A stretch of 37,560 bases of DNA from Bacillota bacterium. GTDB lineage: Bacteria > Bacillota > UBA4882 > UBA8346. The stretch covers positions 1 to 37,560 of the forward strand of contig JAEZJQ010000141.1 of assembly GCA_023436305.1 (NCBI GenBank). The letters are read 5' to 3'. Below the pieces are notes generated by a model. The model did no database searches and had not been told where the DNA came from. It saw only the letters and a program-made list of their open reading frames with translations. The translations under genes and the position numbers were made by a program. Below are positions 16,961-25,457 of this stretch, piece after piece; position 1 is the stretch's first letter, and each line of letters opens with the position of its first letter.

Positions 16961-16990
16961 AATCGATTACCATATATAGGATATAACTCA

Positions 16991-17019
16991 AAAAAAGGAC
17001 CCCTTTCAAGGCCCTTTTC
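16991..17019. terminator. bidirectional terminator between eamA-type gene and pgi
   Basis: AAAAGGACC (16993-17001) pairs with GGCCCTTTT (17010-17018) with one mismatch, and is flanked by A- and T-tracts on either side. It can terminate both the plus-strand importer operon and the convergent pgi gene. Confidence 0.6.
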
Positions 17020-17072
17020 AATGTTTAATCCTGTTAATTCTTAAATCCGGTAAATCGATTAAACAGGTATTG

Positions 17073-18422
17073 TTATAACCTAGCTTCCAGCGCCGCTTTC
17101 TCCGCTTCAAAACCCGGTTTTCCGAGCAAAGCGAACATGTTCTTCTTATAAGCCTCCACGCCCGGCTGATCGAAGGGGTTGACCGCATCCAGATAACCGC
17201 TGATGCCGCAGGCGATTTCGAAGAAATAGACCATCTTTCCGAAATAATAAGGGTTGATCTCCGGTGTTTTGATCACCAGATTAGGAACCCCACCGTCGTT
17301 ATGAGCTAGTAAAGTCCCCTCGAATGCTTTCTGGTTAACGAATTCCATGGTTTTGCCGCTTAAGAAGTTCAAACCGTCGATGTTATCTGGGTCATTAGGA
17401 ATCACTACCGAACGGCGCGGTTTATCGACCCATAATACGGTCTCAAAAATATCACGCCGGCCTTCCTGGATATACTGGCCCATGGAGTGGAGATCGGTGG
17501 AAAAATCGCAAGCCGCCGGGAAGATGCCTTTATGATCCTTACCTTCGCTTTCACCAAAAAGTTGTTTCCACCATTCGGCGAAGTAATGCAATCCGGGTTC
17601 GTAATTGACCAAAATCTCAATGAGTTTTCCTTTACGGTATAGAATATTCCTGGCCGTCGCATACTGGTAAGCAATATTATTGGCAAAATCCAGTTTCCGG
17701 TAAACCTGATATCCGTCGGCTGCTCCATCCATAATCTCTTGAATATTGACACCGCTTACCGCGATTGGCAATAGTCCCACCGCTGTCAAAACCGAGTAAC
17801 GGCCGCCCACTTCATCGGGAATCACAAAGGTGGGATAACCTTCGGTATTCGCCAATTTCTTCAAAGCTCCCCGGGCTTTATCGGTAGTAGCGTAAATCCG
17901 GTTCTTGGCTTCAGCTTCACCATACTTCTTGACCAGGAGATTCTTGATTAAACGGAAGGCCACCGCCGGTTCGGTAGTAGTGCCCGACTTGGAAATTACG
18001 TTAACCGAAAAATCCTTTTCGGCAAGTAAGTCCAAGAGTTCCGCCGTATAAGTCGGACTAATGGTCTGGCCCAGATAGAAGATCCGGGGATATTTCCGTT
18101 TATTATTATCCATCTGATTAACAAATGAGTGATTTAGCAGATCAATGGCTGCCCGGGCCCCCAAGTAGGAACCCCCGATTCCGATAACCACTAAAACCTC
18201 CGAGGTATCCTGGATCTTTTGGGCGGCGTTTAAAATCGCCTGAAATTCCTGGCGGTCATATTTGGTGGGTAAATCAACCCAACCCGTAAAATAATTCCCG
18301 GCCCCGGTCTTGTTATGTAAGGCCTCATGCGCCAATTTCACTTGATCCGCCATCATCACAATTTCCGTGTCCGTAATGAACGGTTTGGTTTTGGTTAGAT
18401 CGAGTTTCAGTTCTTTCGCCAT
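17073..18422 (-). CDS. pgi: glucose-6-phosphate isomerase
   Basis: A 449-residue enzyme that interconverts glucose-6-phosphate and fructose-6-phosphate in glycolysis. Motifs seen are VIGIGGSYLGARAA (sugar-phosphate binding), NVISKSGTTTEPAVAFR (phosphate loop) and the later FAEWWKQLFGESEGKD active-site helix region. The short bacterial length is that of Bacillus-type enzymes. The ATG at 18422 is chosen because GGAGGG lies 8 nt upstream. A longer TTG frame from 18443 would include that ribosome site. It appears monocistronic. Confidence 0.96.
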   Translation of the reverse strand: MAKELKLDLTKTKPFITDTEIVMMADQVKLAHEALHNKTGAGNYFTGWVDLPTKYDRQEFQAILNAAQKIQDTSEVLVVIGIGGSYLGARAAIDLLNHSFVNQMDNNKRKYPRIFYLGQTISPTYTAELLDLLAEKDFSVNVISKSGTTTEPAVAFRLIKNLLVKKYGEAEAKNRIYATTDKARGALKKLANTEGYPTFVIPDEVGGRYSVLTAVGLLPIAVSGVNIQEIMDGAADGYQVYRKLDFANNIAYQYATARNILYRKGKLIEILVNYEPGLHYFAEWWKQLFGESEGKDHKGIFPAACDFSTDLHSMGQYIQEGRRDIFETVLWVDKPRRSVVIPNDPDNIDGLNFLSGKTMEFVNQKAFEGTLLAHNDGGVPNLVIKTPEINPYYFGKMVYFFEIACGISGYLDAVNPFDQPGVEAYKKNMFALLGKPGFEAEKAALEARL

Positions 18423-18582
18423 ATTTTTTACCCTCCAAGCCAACGATTCAAAATTATAGGCATTTATTTTAGTAAAAACTAATCAAGAAATTTTCGCCGC
18501 TATTTCTAAATTTCCTGCCATAAGATCCAACTTATTCAAAGTATTTTTCATTTCCGCTTGATTCAATGGGCCACCCAAATGA

Positions 18583-18604
18583 AAAACCCGCTCGGGCGGG
18601 TTTT
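18583..18604 (-). terminator. intrinsic terminator after the Gfo/Idh/MocA gene
   Basis: AAAACCCGC and GCGGGTTTT form a perfect 9-bp stem around TCGG. Read on the minus strand it ends in a T-tract. It lies 63 nt past the oxidoreductase stop and separates it from pgi. Confidence 0.85.
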
Positions 18605-18666
18605 AATATCAAGAACTTGGCGCGAAAGTGCGCGGGGTAACGTTTTATGGCTAATCTTGTGGAGAA

Positions 18667-19719
18667 TCATGTAACTACCGCATATTGAGCCGTCTTATCC
18701 ACTTTTACAATCTCTTGTTCGGAAATGGATTGTAAGATGGCGTAAATGGTCCGCAGATCGCCAATCTCCATTTCCGGAGGCACCGCAATCATCTCTTGGC
18801 CGGTCAAGGCATTATAGAAGTTGGTCAATTCGTTATAATAACCGCGCATCGGCCTGAACCCAATGATCTCGTGACCACCGTCATTATAAAAGAGATTAAT
18901 CGTCCCGCACTGAGTATCTTCCAGATAAATCATCCCCTTGGTCCCGAAAATCCTTAAACCCACCAAGGGCTTTTGAATTTCTTGCCCGGCTGGATAGTAG
19001 GAAAACTCACCAATAACACCACTTGCGAAATGAATATTGGAAGTCACCACCGCGTAAGGACTAAAATCATCCTTTTGAGGCACTCCGAAAGCTTGCAGAT
19101 ACTTAATTGCCCCAAAAACATGCCGCAATCCGGCCAAATTATGAATCGCCGCATCCAGAATATCTCCACCGGGGTATGCCGGATGTTGACGCCATTCGGT
19201 GGCGGAAAAAGTATCCTTGGTCATGGCGCACGGGAAACAACTGGTGCTGTTGTAAATAAAGAACACCGGGCTGCCTACCCGCTCTTCGCGAACGAGGTCC
19301 CGAATGCGATTAAACTCTTCACTATAACGATAGTTTTCGGCAATCATCATCTCAATGTTATAATGACGCGGCAATTCTAAAGTGGCCATGGCTTGCTCAA
19401 TGGTGGCGCTCATTGGCTTTTCCAAAATAATATTTTTGCCCGAGCGGGCCACCATCTCCGCCACCATATGATTTTTGGCGATGGGCACCATAATATCAAT
19501 GACTTGCAGATCATCACGTTCAATCATTGCCTGACAATCGGTAAATATATCTTGAGATAAATTCAAGCCCAAACGCTGCCCCCATTCCGCGGCCCGGCTT
19601 TGGTCCACATCACAGAGCGCGGCTATCTGATATTTATCCGCTAATTCTTGATACGCAGGATAATGGAGCCTTTCCCAGGCAAGCCCGGTTCCAATTACTC
19701 CTACCCTAATCTTATCCAT
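18667..19719 (-). CDS. Gfo/Idh/MocA-family oxidoreductase
   Basis: A 350-residue NAD(P)-dependent dehydrogenase-like protein. The Rossmann domain begins RVGVIGTGLAWERLHYPAY. The family signature EKPMSATIEQA is present at about residue 97, followed by ENYRYSEEFNRI. The C-terminal beta-sheet domain includes DAAIHNLAGLRHVFG, where His is likely catalytic. These enzymes oxidise or reduce sugars, inositols and related polyols; the substrate is not evident. ATG at 19719 is preferred over the adjacent TTG because GGAGGG lies 5 nt upstream. It is a single gene bounded by terminators on both sides. Confidence 0.9.
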   Translation of the reverse strand: MDKIRVGVIGTGLAWERLHYPAYQELADKYQIAALCDVDQSRAAEWGQRLGLNLSQDIFTDCQAMIERDDLQVIDIMVPIAKNHMVAEMVARSGKNIILEKPMSATIEQAMATLELPRHYNIEMMIAENYRYSEEFNRIRDLVREERVGSPVFFIYNSTSCFPCAMTKDTFSATEWRQHPAYPGGDILDAAIHNLAGLRHVFGAIKYLQAFGVPQKDDFSPYAVVTSNIHFASGVIGEFSYYPAGQEIQKPLVGLRIFGTKGMIYLEDTQCGTINLFYNDGGHEIIGFRPMRGYYNELTNFYNALTGQEMIAVPPEMEIGDLRTIYAILQSISEQEIVKVDKTAQYAVVT

Positions 19720-19793
19720 CAAAACCCTCCTTTTTTCAAAATGGTAAAAACTCTAGTAATAATTATCCCCAAAAAAGGAGGGCTTATGAAAAA

Positions 19794-19821
19794 AAAATGA
19801 AGCGGTCGCCCGCTTCATTTT
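19794..19821 (-). terminator. intrinsic terminator of leuA
   Basis: AAAATGAAGCGG (19794-19805) and CCGCTTCATTTT (19810-19821) form a perfect 12-bp stem with a TCGC loop. On the minus strand a run of T follows. The stem starts at the leuA stop codon itself. Confidence 0.93.
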
Positions 19822-21350
19822 CACGTAAAAATGAGATTTTTCTGTTTTAGCGACTGATTTATCTTATTTAAGGCATGAATATAGGCAATGGTACTGGCTT
19901 CAATGATATCGGTTGATAAACCCCGGCCTACATAGGCATGCCCATTTTCCCGTACTTTCACGGTGACTTCACCGAGAGCGTCCTCACCCGAGGTCACCGC
20001 TTTAAGACTATATTCATCGAGTTTGACCTTGATTTGGGTAATTCGGTCTATGGCTTTATAAATGGCGTCAATTGGGCCATCCCCGCAAGAAGCTTCCTGA
20101 ACCAATTTGCCATCTTTCTTTAAACGAATTGTGGCGGTGGGAATGGTGCTATTTCCAGTGCTTACATGCAAATAATCAAGGACAAAACAATCCTCCACGG
20201 CATGCGCCTCATCTCTAACCAATGCCTCCAAATCGGAATCGGAGACTTCCTTTTTCTTATCCGCCAATTCCACAAAGCGCTGGTAAGTTTGATCAACTTC
20301 GTCTTCACTCAAAGTATAGCCCAACTCGATTAACCGGTTTTTAACGGCATGACGGCCGGAATGCTTCCCGAGAACTATCTCGCTTTGACTTACTCCAACA
20401 GACTCCGGGGTCATAATTTCATAGGTCATCCGGTTTTTCAACATACCATCCTGATGAATTCCGGCCTCGTGGGCAAAAGCATTTGAACCGACAATTGCTT
20501 TATTATGTTGAACCGGTTTACCGGTAAGCATCGTAACCAAACGGCTGGTGCGGATAATCTGTTCCGTATTGATCCGGGTAGCGACGTTGAAGTTTTCCGG
20601 CCGGGTTTTAATAGCCATCACAATTTCTTCCATAGCAGCATTGCCGGCCCGCTCACCCAACCCGTTAATGGTACATTCCACTTGATCGGCGCCATTTTCA
20701 ACAGCAATCAACGAATTCGCCACCGCCATACCTAGGTCATTATGACAATGGACTGAAAGTTTCGTTTTATCCAGACCGGGAGTATTTTCCTTGAGATAAC
20801 GAATCAGTTTCCCAAACTCGGAGGGAATAGCGTAACCCACCGTATCCGGAACATTAATGATCGTAGCGCCCGCCTTGATAACCTCTCCAATAATCCGGCA
20901 CAGGAAATCCCAATCGCTGCGAGTAGCGTCTTCAGCGGAAAATTCCACTTTCGGGCAAAGGCTTTTGGCGTGTTTTACCGCCGCTACCGCCATCTCCACC
21001 ACTTGATCCGGTTCTTTATTCAGTTTATACTTCATATGAATATCTGAGGTAGCGATAAATGTATGAATTAAAGGATCCTCCGCATCCTTCAACGCCTCCC
21101 AGGCCCGATCAATATCCGCTTTAACCGCTCTGGAAAGTGAACAAACCGTGACTCCCTTAATCTCCCGGGCGATAGCCTGGACGCAGGCGAAGTCACCTGG
21201 TGAAACAATTGCGAAACCAGATTCAATGATGTCCACATTTAGCCTGGCAAGCTGCCTGGCAATCTGCAATTTTTCTTCTACATTCAAGTTAATCCCTGCT
21301 GATTGCTCTCCGTCCCGGAGTGTGGTGTCAAAGATTTTGACCTTCTTCAT
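19821..21350 (-). CDS. leuA: 2-isopropylmalate synthase
   Basis: A 509-residue enzyme catalysing the first committed step of leucine synthesis, acetyl-CoA plus 2-oxoisovalerate to 2-isopropylmalate. The DRE-TIM barrel signature is IFDTTLRDGEQSAG, and the metal-binding SVHCHNDLGMAVAN segment follows. The C-terminal leucine-feedback domain (about 390-509) is present, including SCGDGPIDAIYKAID. ATG at 21350 is favoured by GGGGGAA just upstream; an in-frame ATG at 21365 lacks a ribosome site. A T-box leader controls it. No other leucine or isoleucine-valine genes are in the window. Confidence 0.96.
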   Translation of the reverse strand: MKKVKIFDTTLRDGEQSAGINLNVEEKLQIARQLARLNVDIIESGFAIVSPGDFACVQAIAREIKGVTVCSLSRAVKADIDRAWEALKDAEDPLIHTFIATSDIHMKYKLNKEPDQVVEMAVAAVKHAKSLCPKVEFSAEDATRSDWDFLCRIIGEVIKAGATIINVPDTVGYAIPSEFGKLIRYLKENTPGLDKTKLSVHCHNDLGMAVANSLIAVENGADQVECTINGLGERAGNAAMEEIVMAIKTRPENFNVATRINTEQIIRTSRLVTMLTGKPVQHNKAIVGSNAFAHEAGIHQDGMLKNRMTYEIMTPESVGVSQSEIVLGKHSGRHAVKNRLIELGYTLSEDEVDQTYQRFVELADKKKEVSDSDLEALVRDEAHAVEDCFVLDYLHVSTGNSTIPTATIRLKKDGKLVQEASCGDGPIDAIYKAIDRITQIKVKLDEYSLKAVTSGEDALGEVTVKVRENGHAYVGRGLSTDIIEASTIAYIHALNKINQSLKQKNLIFT

Positions 21351-21416
21351 TGGTGATTCCCCCATTTCTATTAATTCTGGTTACGGTAATCAGTTGCGAC
21401 GAGTTCGAAATAAAAA

Positions 21417-21780
21417 AATAAAAACCCTCATCCCCTTTTCGGGACGAGGGTTAATCTCGTGTTACCACCCAACTTCACCACTGTCTTATAACAGTAGCCT
21501 CTGAAACTTCCGCCATAGCCACGCAGGCTAAGGACGAACGTCTTCGCTATAACGGGCTGGACCTTACGGTCCCCGGCTAGACCTACTCATGAACGGTTTC
21601 AAGAACTGTTCACTTTAGGTAAGCGGCTCGGAGGGGAGGTTCAGAAATCCGAATGTTGGTTTACACCGGCGGTGATATCCTGTGTGATACCACACATACC
21701 AACTCTCTATAAATCGAAAACTTCCTACTAGCCTCGTCATTGCCTTTCGATGAATCTCCCTAGCGGGAGTATTATTTATT
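21417..21780 (-). ncRNA. T-box riboswitch leader of leuA
   Basis: The T-box motif GGGTGGTAACACG lies on the minus strand at 21470-21458. It is followed by the terminator stem AACCCTC...GAGGGTT and a T-run at about 21453-21417. The 5' part shows a perfect small hairpin (CTCCCGCTAGGGAG, about 21768-21755) and AGAGAGTTGG at about 21709, the conserved end of stem I. The UGGU bulge fits an A discriminator base, as in tRNA-Leu. Amino-acid specificity is inferred from leuA, because I could not fix the specifier codon. The leader fills the gap to the promoter. Confidence 0.92.
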
Positions 21781-21786
21781 ATTCAT

Positions 21787-21815
21787 ATTATACGAGAGAG
21801 CCTGAATTATGTCAA
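21787..21815 (-). promoter_or_regulatory. perfect consensus sigma-A promoter for leuA
   Basis: On the minus strand TTGACA (21815-21810) and TATAAT (21792-21787) are separated by exactly 17 nt. This is the best promoter in the window and fits a gene whose control is by attenuation after initiation. Confidence 0.92.
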
Positions 21816-21852
21816 GAATTTTTTATCCATACTCTTTATTTTCTTATATTCC

Positions 21853-22728
21853 TTAATTGCCATTCCCGTGATTACAACCATTACAGCCGGAATTGTGATT
21901 ATGGTTACCGTTTTTTTCATCCAAAATTAATTCTTCCACATCCGTCAGTAAAATCTCCCGTTTGATCCCGCCTGGAAATTGAACGATCAACGACTCTTTT
22001 AAGGTATTTGTCTCCAGGATTTTCCCTTCTTGGCCGTCTACCCTGACGCGGCTGCCCACTAACGGCAGATCCGCCTTAGTATCTTTATCCCGGTAACAAT
22101 TAGACTCATATTTCAGGCAACACATAAGCCGTGAACATATCCCCGATATTTTTACCGGATTTAAGGATAAATTCTGTTCTTTGGCCATCTTAATGGAGAC
22201 CGGGTCAAATTCCCCCAGAAATGTGGCGCAGCAGAGAGGACGGCCGCAGGGCCCAAGTCCTCCCAGCATTTTGGCTTCGTCCCTGACTCCAATTTGCCGT
22301 AATTCGATTCGAGTCCGAAACACCGCCGCCAAATCCTTGACCAATTCCCGAAAATCCACCCGGCCATCAGCCGTGAAATAAAAAATAATTTTACTGCGGT
22401 CAAAGGTATATTCCACATCCACCAGCTTCATTTCCAACTGGTGTTGTTCAATCTTTTGCAGGCAAATATCAAACGCTTTTTTCTCTTTTTCCTGATTCTC
22501 CCGGAGTTGGACTTCATCCTCACCGGTGGCGATCCGGATCACCTTTTTTAACGGGGAAGTAACTTTCTCCGCCGGGACCAATTTATTTTCCACGATGACC
22601 TGGCCGAACTCGATCCCCCGTACTGTTTCCACAATTACATTTTGACCTGGTTTAATCACAAAACCCGCCGGATCAAAATAATAAACTTTACCCGCTTGTT
22701 TAAAACGGACTCCCACGACTTCATACAT
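21853..22728 (-). CDS. yaaT: PSP1-domain protein YaaT (RicT)
   Basis: A 291-residue protein of the PSP1 family. In B. subtilis YaaT forms the Ric complex with YlbF and YmcA, which carries iron-sulfur clusters and affects sporulation, biofilm formation and mRNA processing by RNase Y. Here the cysteine-rich core GPCGRPLCCATFLGEF and the following GICSRLMCCLKYESNC are intact. The C-terminus has an added His/Asn/Cys-rich tail (HNHNSGCNGCNHGNGN). ATG at 22728 is used because GGAGGG lies about 10 nt upstream; longer frames would span that site. It is the last gene of the dnaX-to-yaaT block and follows holB by 38 nt. Confidence 0.92.
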   Translation of the reverse strand: MYEVVGVRFKQAGKVYYFDPAGFVIKPGQNVIVETVRGIEFGQVIVENKLVPAEKVTSPLKKVIRIATGEDEVQLRENQEKEKKAFDICLQKIEQHQLEMKLVDVEYTFDRSKIIFYFTADGRVDFRELVKDLAAVFRTRIELRQIGVRDEAKMLGGLGPCGRPLCCATFLGEFDPVSIKMAKEQNLSLNPVKISGICSRLMCCLKYESNCYRDKDTKADLPLVGSRVRVDGQEGKILETNTLKESLIVQFPGGIKREILLTDVEELILDEKNGNHNHNSGCNGCNHGNGN

Positions 22729-22766
22729 ATAATTCAATCCCTCCACCAAAACGGCCGGCGCCGCGT

Positions 22767-23729
22767 TTAACCATTGATTTGAACCATTGCATCCATCAAA
22801 AATTCCTCTACCGCCAGCCGCGGGTTTACATTACATTCAATCATCCGCTTAACTTGCGCCAATCTCTCGGTGATATGAACCCGAACCCTCAGTTCAATAT
22901 GAATTGAGTTTGAGAGATCTTTTTTTACAGCCGACAATAGGTCTTGCCGCATTTGGCTTTCCCAATCATTCAAAAGGGCTAGAATATCTTGCCGTTCTTT
23001 CTTCTCCAGGTCACCCGCAAACTTTAACTGTTTTAAAAGATCCTGGCCCAATAATTTTTGCAATTCGATCCGTTCCGATTCCGGACCAGATCCCATAAAA
23101 ATTAGGGCTTTCCCGGGGAGACCTTCACAACTTGCACTCCGCTTATCCGCCTCTATGGGTTCAAAACCTTGGCTCAGCAACCCATTATAGATCTCCGCGG
23201 CCGGAACCGGAAATAAATTGTAAACCTGGCAGCGGGAACGAATGGTCGGCAAGATCCGGTCAGGACGTACCGCCGTAAAAAGAAAGACCACTCCAGCGGG
23301 GGGTTCCTCCAATATTTTTAAAAAACTGTTGGCGGCGGCTTCGGTAAGCTGCTCGGCATCGGGAAAGAAAAAAATTTTATAATCGCTATTTAAGGGACGG
23401 AGATAGGTATTGTGCTGCAATTCCCTTAATTGATCGATCTTGATTGAATTTCCACTAGGAGCTACCGTAATAAAATCCGGATGAGCACCTGCCTGAAACA
23501 AAGTACAGGACCGGCAATGATTGCACTCAACTGCCGGACTTTCCCCGGAACGGTCCCCCGCTAAATTATTACAAAGCAACCGCCTGGCAAATGCTTTGGT
23601 TAATGTTTTCTTTCCTACTCCAGCCGGACCAACAAACAAATAAGCATGTCCTACCTTTGCTTCCAGTAACGCTTTATTGAGTGCGCGAATTACATCCTTA
23701 TGCCCTATTATATCAGAAAAACCGGTCAT
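22767..23729 (-). CDS. holB: DNA polymerase III delta' subunit
   Basis: A 320-residue clamp-loader subunit. Walker A-like GPAGVGKKTLT, the zinc-module cysteines (LLCNN..., ECNHCRSC), the arginine-finger SRC motif (IRSRCQVYNLF) and LKILEEPPAGVVFLFTA are all present. With DnaX and delta it loads the beta clamp on DNA. The ATG has GGAGG 6 nt upstream. Its place between yaaR and yaaT is that of B. subtilis holB. Confidence 0.94.
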   Translation of the reverse strand: MTGFSDIIGHKDVIRALNKALLEAKVGHAYLFVGPAGVGKKTLTKAFARRLLCNNLAGDRSGESPAVECNHCRSCTLFQAGAHPDFITVAPSGNSIKIDQLRELQHNTYLRPLNSDYKIFFFPDAEQLTEAAANSFLKILEEPPAGVVFLFTAVRPDRILPTIRSRCQVYNLFPVPAAEIYNGLLSQGFEPIEADKRSASCEGLPGKALIFMGSGPESERIELQKLLGQDLLKQLKFAGDLEKKERQDILALLNDWESQMRQDLLSAVKKDLSNSIHIELRVRVHITERLAQVKRMIECNVNPRLAVEEFLMDAMVQING

Positions 23730-23776
23730 TCATAACCTCCAAACAAAAACTCCGGATTTAACCCAAATCTGAAATA

Positions 23777-23792
23777 ATAAACTTAAGTTTAT
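23777..23792. repeat. 16-bp perfect palindrome in the holB-yaaR gap
   Basis: ATAAACTTAAGTTTAT lies in the 155-nt gap between yaaR and holB. It may be an operator or a short hairpin. No promoter could be assigned with it. Confidence 0.3.
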
Positions 23793-23884
23793 CATAACTC
23801 CACTGAAGGAGCAACCCATGAACCCAATCCCCAAAAATTTGAATTTCGCGGTACGGCGCAGGCCTTTCCAATCTATATCACTGC

Positions 23885-24340
23885 TTAAACATATAAATCG
23901 ATTAATAAGCCCCTGATCTCATCCAATTTCGCCACCAGATCGATCTGGTTCTTTTCTTTATTCAATACTTCATCGGCTAATGCTTCCAACGACTCGTTAA
24001 GTTTTTTTACGGTGACGAAAACCTTGCGATTACCGCTTCGATCCCAGTGAGTCCGCTGATTAAGCGTATAGGATTGGCTTAAAGTTTCTTTCATGAAAGC
24101 CTGGACCAATTTGCGGTAGCGTTTAATCCCGGTGGGAGTGGGAGCCTTTTTTAATTCGGCGCTTTGCGCGTCGATTTGCTGTAAAAGGTTGGTGCAAATT
24201 TCACGGCGCCGCGCGGAATCGGAATCTTTTAAAGCCTCCGAAAAAGCGGTTTCCCGAATACTCCCGCCTATACCCATGGTTCGTACCGGTAATTCAGTGG
24301 GTTGACTATGTTTTTGGGAGCCGGTTGGTTTAATTTCCAA
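23885..24340 (-). CDS. yaaR: YaaR-family protein (DUF327)
   Basis: A 151-residue mostly helical protein. The size, the charged helices (LLQQIDAQSAELKKAPTPTG, FMKETLSQSYTLNQRTHWD) and the position between yaaQ and holB identify it as YaaR. Its function is not established. The start is TTG with GGAGGAG 5 nt upstream. It lies 74 nt downstream of yaaQ on the same strand. Confidence 0.85.
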   Translation of the reverse strand: MEIKPTGSQKHSQPTELPVRTMGIGGSIRETAFSEALKDSDSARRREICTNLLQQIDAQSAELKKAPTPTGIKRYRKLVQAFMKETLSQSYTLNQRTHWDRSGNRKVFVTVKKLNESLEALADEVLNKEKNQIDLVAKLDEIRGLLIDLYV

Positions 24341-24414
24341 GTAAACTCCTCCCTATAAAAGCGTCCTCGCCAGATGACGTGAAACAATCGTTAGCCATTT
24401 TACATCGTATTTCA

Positions 24415-24744
24415 TTATACCTTGGCAAAATCCAGTACATCAACCACAAAGACGGTGGCGCCTCCCACGGACACTTCCACCGGATTCGGCATATAATTGT
24501 TCATCGTCCGGCCCACGGAAGCCAACGGTGTAATGAGTTGTTTTCTGGAATGGCAAGTATTTTTAATCAACTCAGTGACTTCAGTCACTTTATCATCAGC
24601 GACCCCTATAAAAAGCGTGGTATTCCCCTGGCGTAAAAAACCGCCGGTGCTGGCTAATTTGGTTGCCGAATAGCCATGTTCAGTTAAAACTCCCAACAGT
24701 TTATTGACATCTTGATCCTGGATCATCGCAATCACTAGTTTCAT
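24415..24744 (-). CDS. darA: PII-like c-di-AMP receptor (DarA/PstA, YaaQ)
   Basis: A 109-residue DUF970 protein. The MKLVIAMIQDQDVNKLLGVL start, the STGGFLRQGNTTLFIGV segment with conserved Gly-Gly and Thr, and the C-terminal VGGATVFVVDVLDF strand match the PII-like trimer that binds c-di-AMP in B. subtilis, Listeria and Staphylococcus. Downstream partners are unknown. ATG at 24744 is chosen for the GAGGAGGG site about 7 nt upstream; the longer frame from 24771 would cover it. It follows tmk by 13 nt, as in other Bacillota. Confidence 0.93.
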   Translation of the reverse strand: MKLVIAMIQDQDVNKLLGVLTEHGYSATKLASTGGFLRQGNTTLFIGVADDKVTEVTELIKNTCHSRKQLITPLASVGRTMNNYMPNPVEVSVGGATVFVVDVLDFAKV

Positions 24745-24757
24745 CCTGCAACCCTCC

Positions 24758-25453
24758 TCAATCGATTTCAATTTCCGAAAGTCCGGTTTCTAAGATTCCT
24801 TCCCCCGTTTCCTTTTTTAAACGCGCCAAAAAACTGGCGACCATCAATTGGTGAATTTCCTGAACCCCTCGATGAGAAACGTCAATCAATATAATCCGGG
24901 AATTCTTACGAGCAAGGTCCCGGAAACCTTGCCGGACTTTTTCCTGAAAAACTATGCCCCGGGACTCGATCCGGTCAATTCCGTTTTTGCCGGTGGCCGA
25001 ACGCCGCAAGATCCTTTCCCGGCAAATTTCGGTCTCCATGTCCAGTAAAAAGGTTAGGTGTGGCTCAAAGTTGCCAATGGCCATGCGGTTGACCGCCTTA
25101 ATGGTTTCCAGATCCATTCCCAAACCATAACCTTGATATGCCAAACTTGAATCGATAAATCTTTCGCAAATAATCATATTTCCCGCCGCCAGCGCCGGTT
25201 TGATGAAGCAGTTCACATGCTGTGCCCGGGAAGCGGCGTATAGGAGAATTTCAGCATTGGAATCCAATACTTCGGCGCCCGGGGTCAGGATCACTTTCCG
25301 GATCTCTTCAGCCAGCGGAGTGCCCCCCGGTTCCCTGGTTAATAAAACCGGATATCCTTTATTTTTCAAATAATCGGCCAACAACCGGCCCTGCGTCGAT
25401 TTACCGCAACCGTCGGCCCCTTCCAAAGTGATAAATAATCCCGGTTGGCGCAT
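24758..25453 (-). CDS. tmk: thymidylate kinase
   Basis: A 231-residue kinase that phosphorylates dTMP to dTDP. The P-loop is GADGCGKST, LTREPGGTPLAEEIR is the DR/E-region, and ERFIDSSLAYQGYG is the substrate-binding segment. The ATG is 4 nt after the yaaO stop and has no clear ribosome site, so translation is probably coupled to yaaO. Confidence 0.95.
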   Translation of the reverse strand: MRQPGLFITLEGADGCGKSTQGRLLADYLKNKGYPVLLTREPGGTPLAEEIRKVILTPGAEVLDSNAEILLYAASRAQHVNCFIKPALAAGNMIICERFIDSSLAYQGYGLGMDLETIKAVNRMAIGNFEPHLTFLLDMETEICRERILRRSATGKNGIDRIESRGIVFQEKVRQGFRDLARKNSRIILIDVSHRGVQEIHQLMVASFLARLKKETGEGILETGLSEIEID

Positions 25454-25457
25454 ATAA

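Noticed and set aside
19780..19800. very short plus-strand ORF after AAAAAAGGAGGG near 19775
   Set aside because: ATG is followed by three Lys codons and a stop. The GGAGG is chance sequence beside the leuA terminator.
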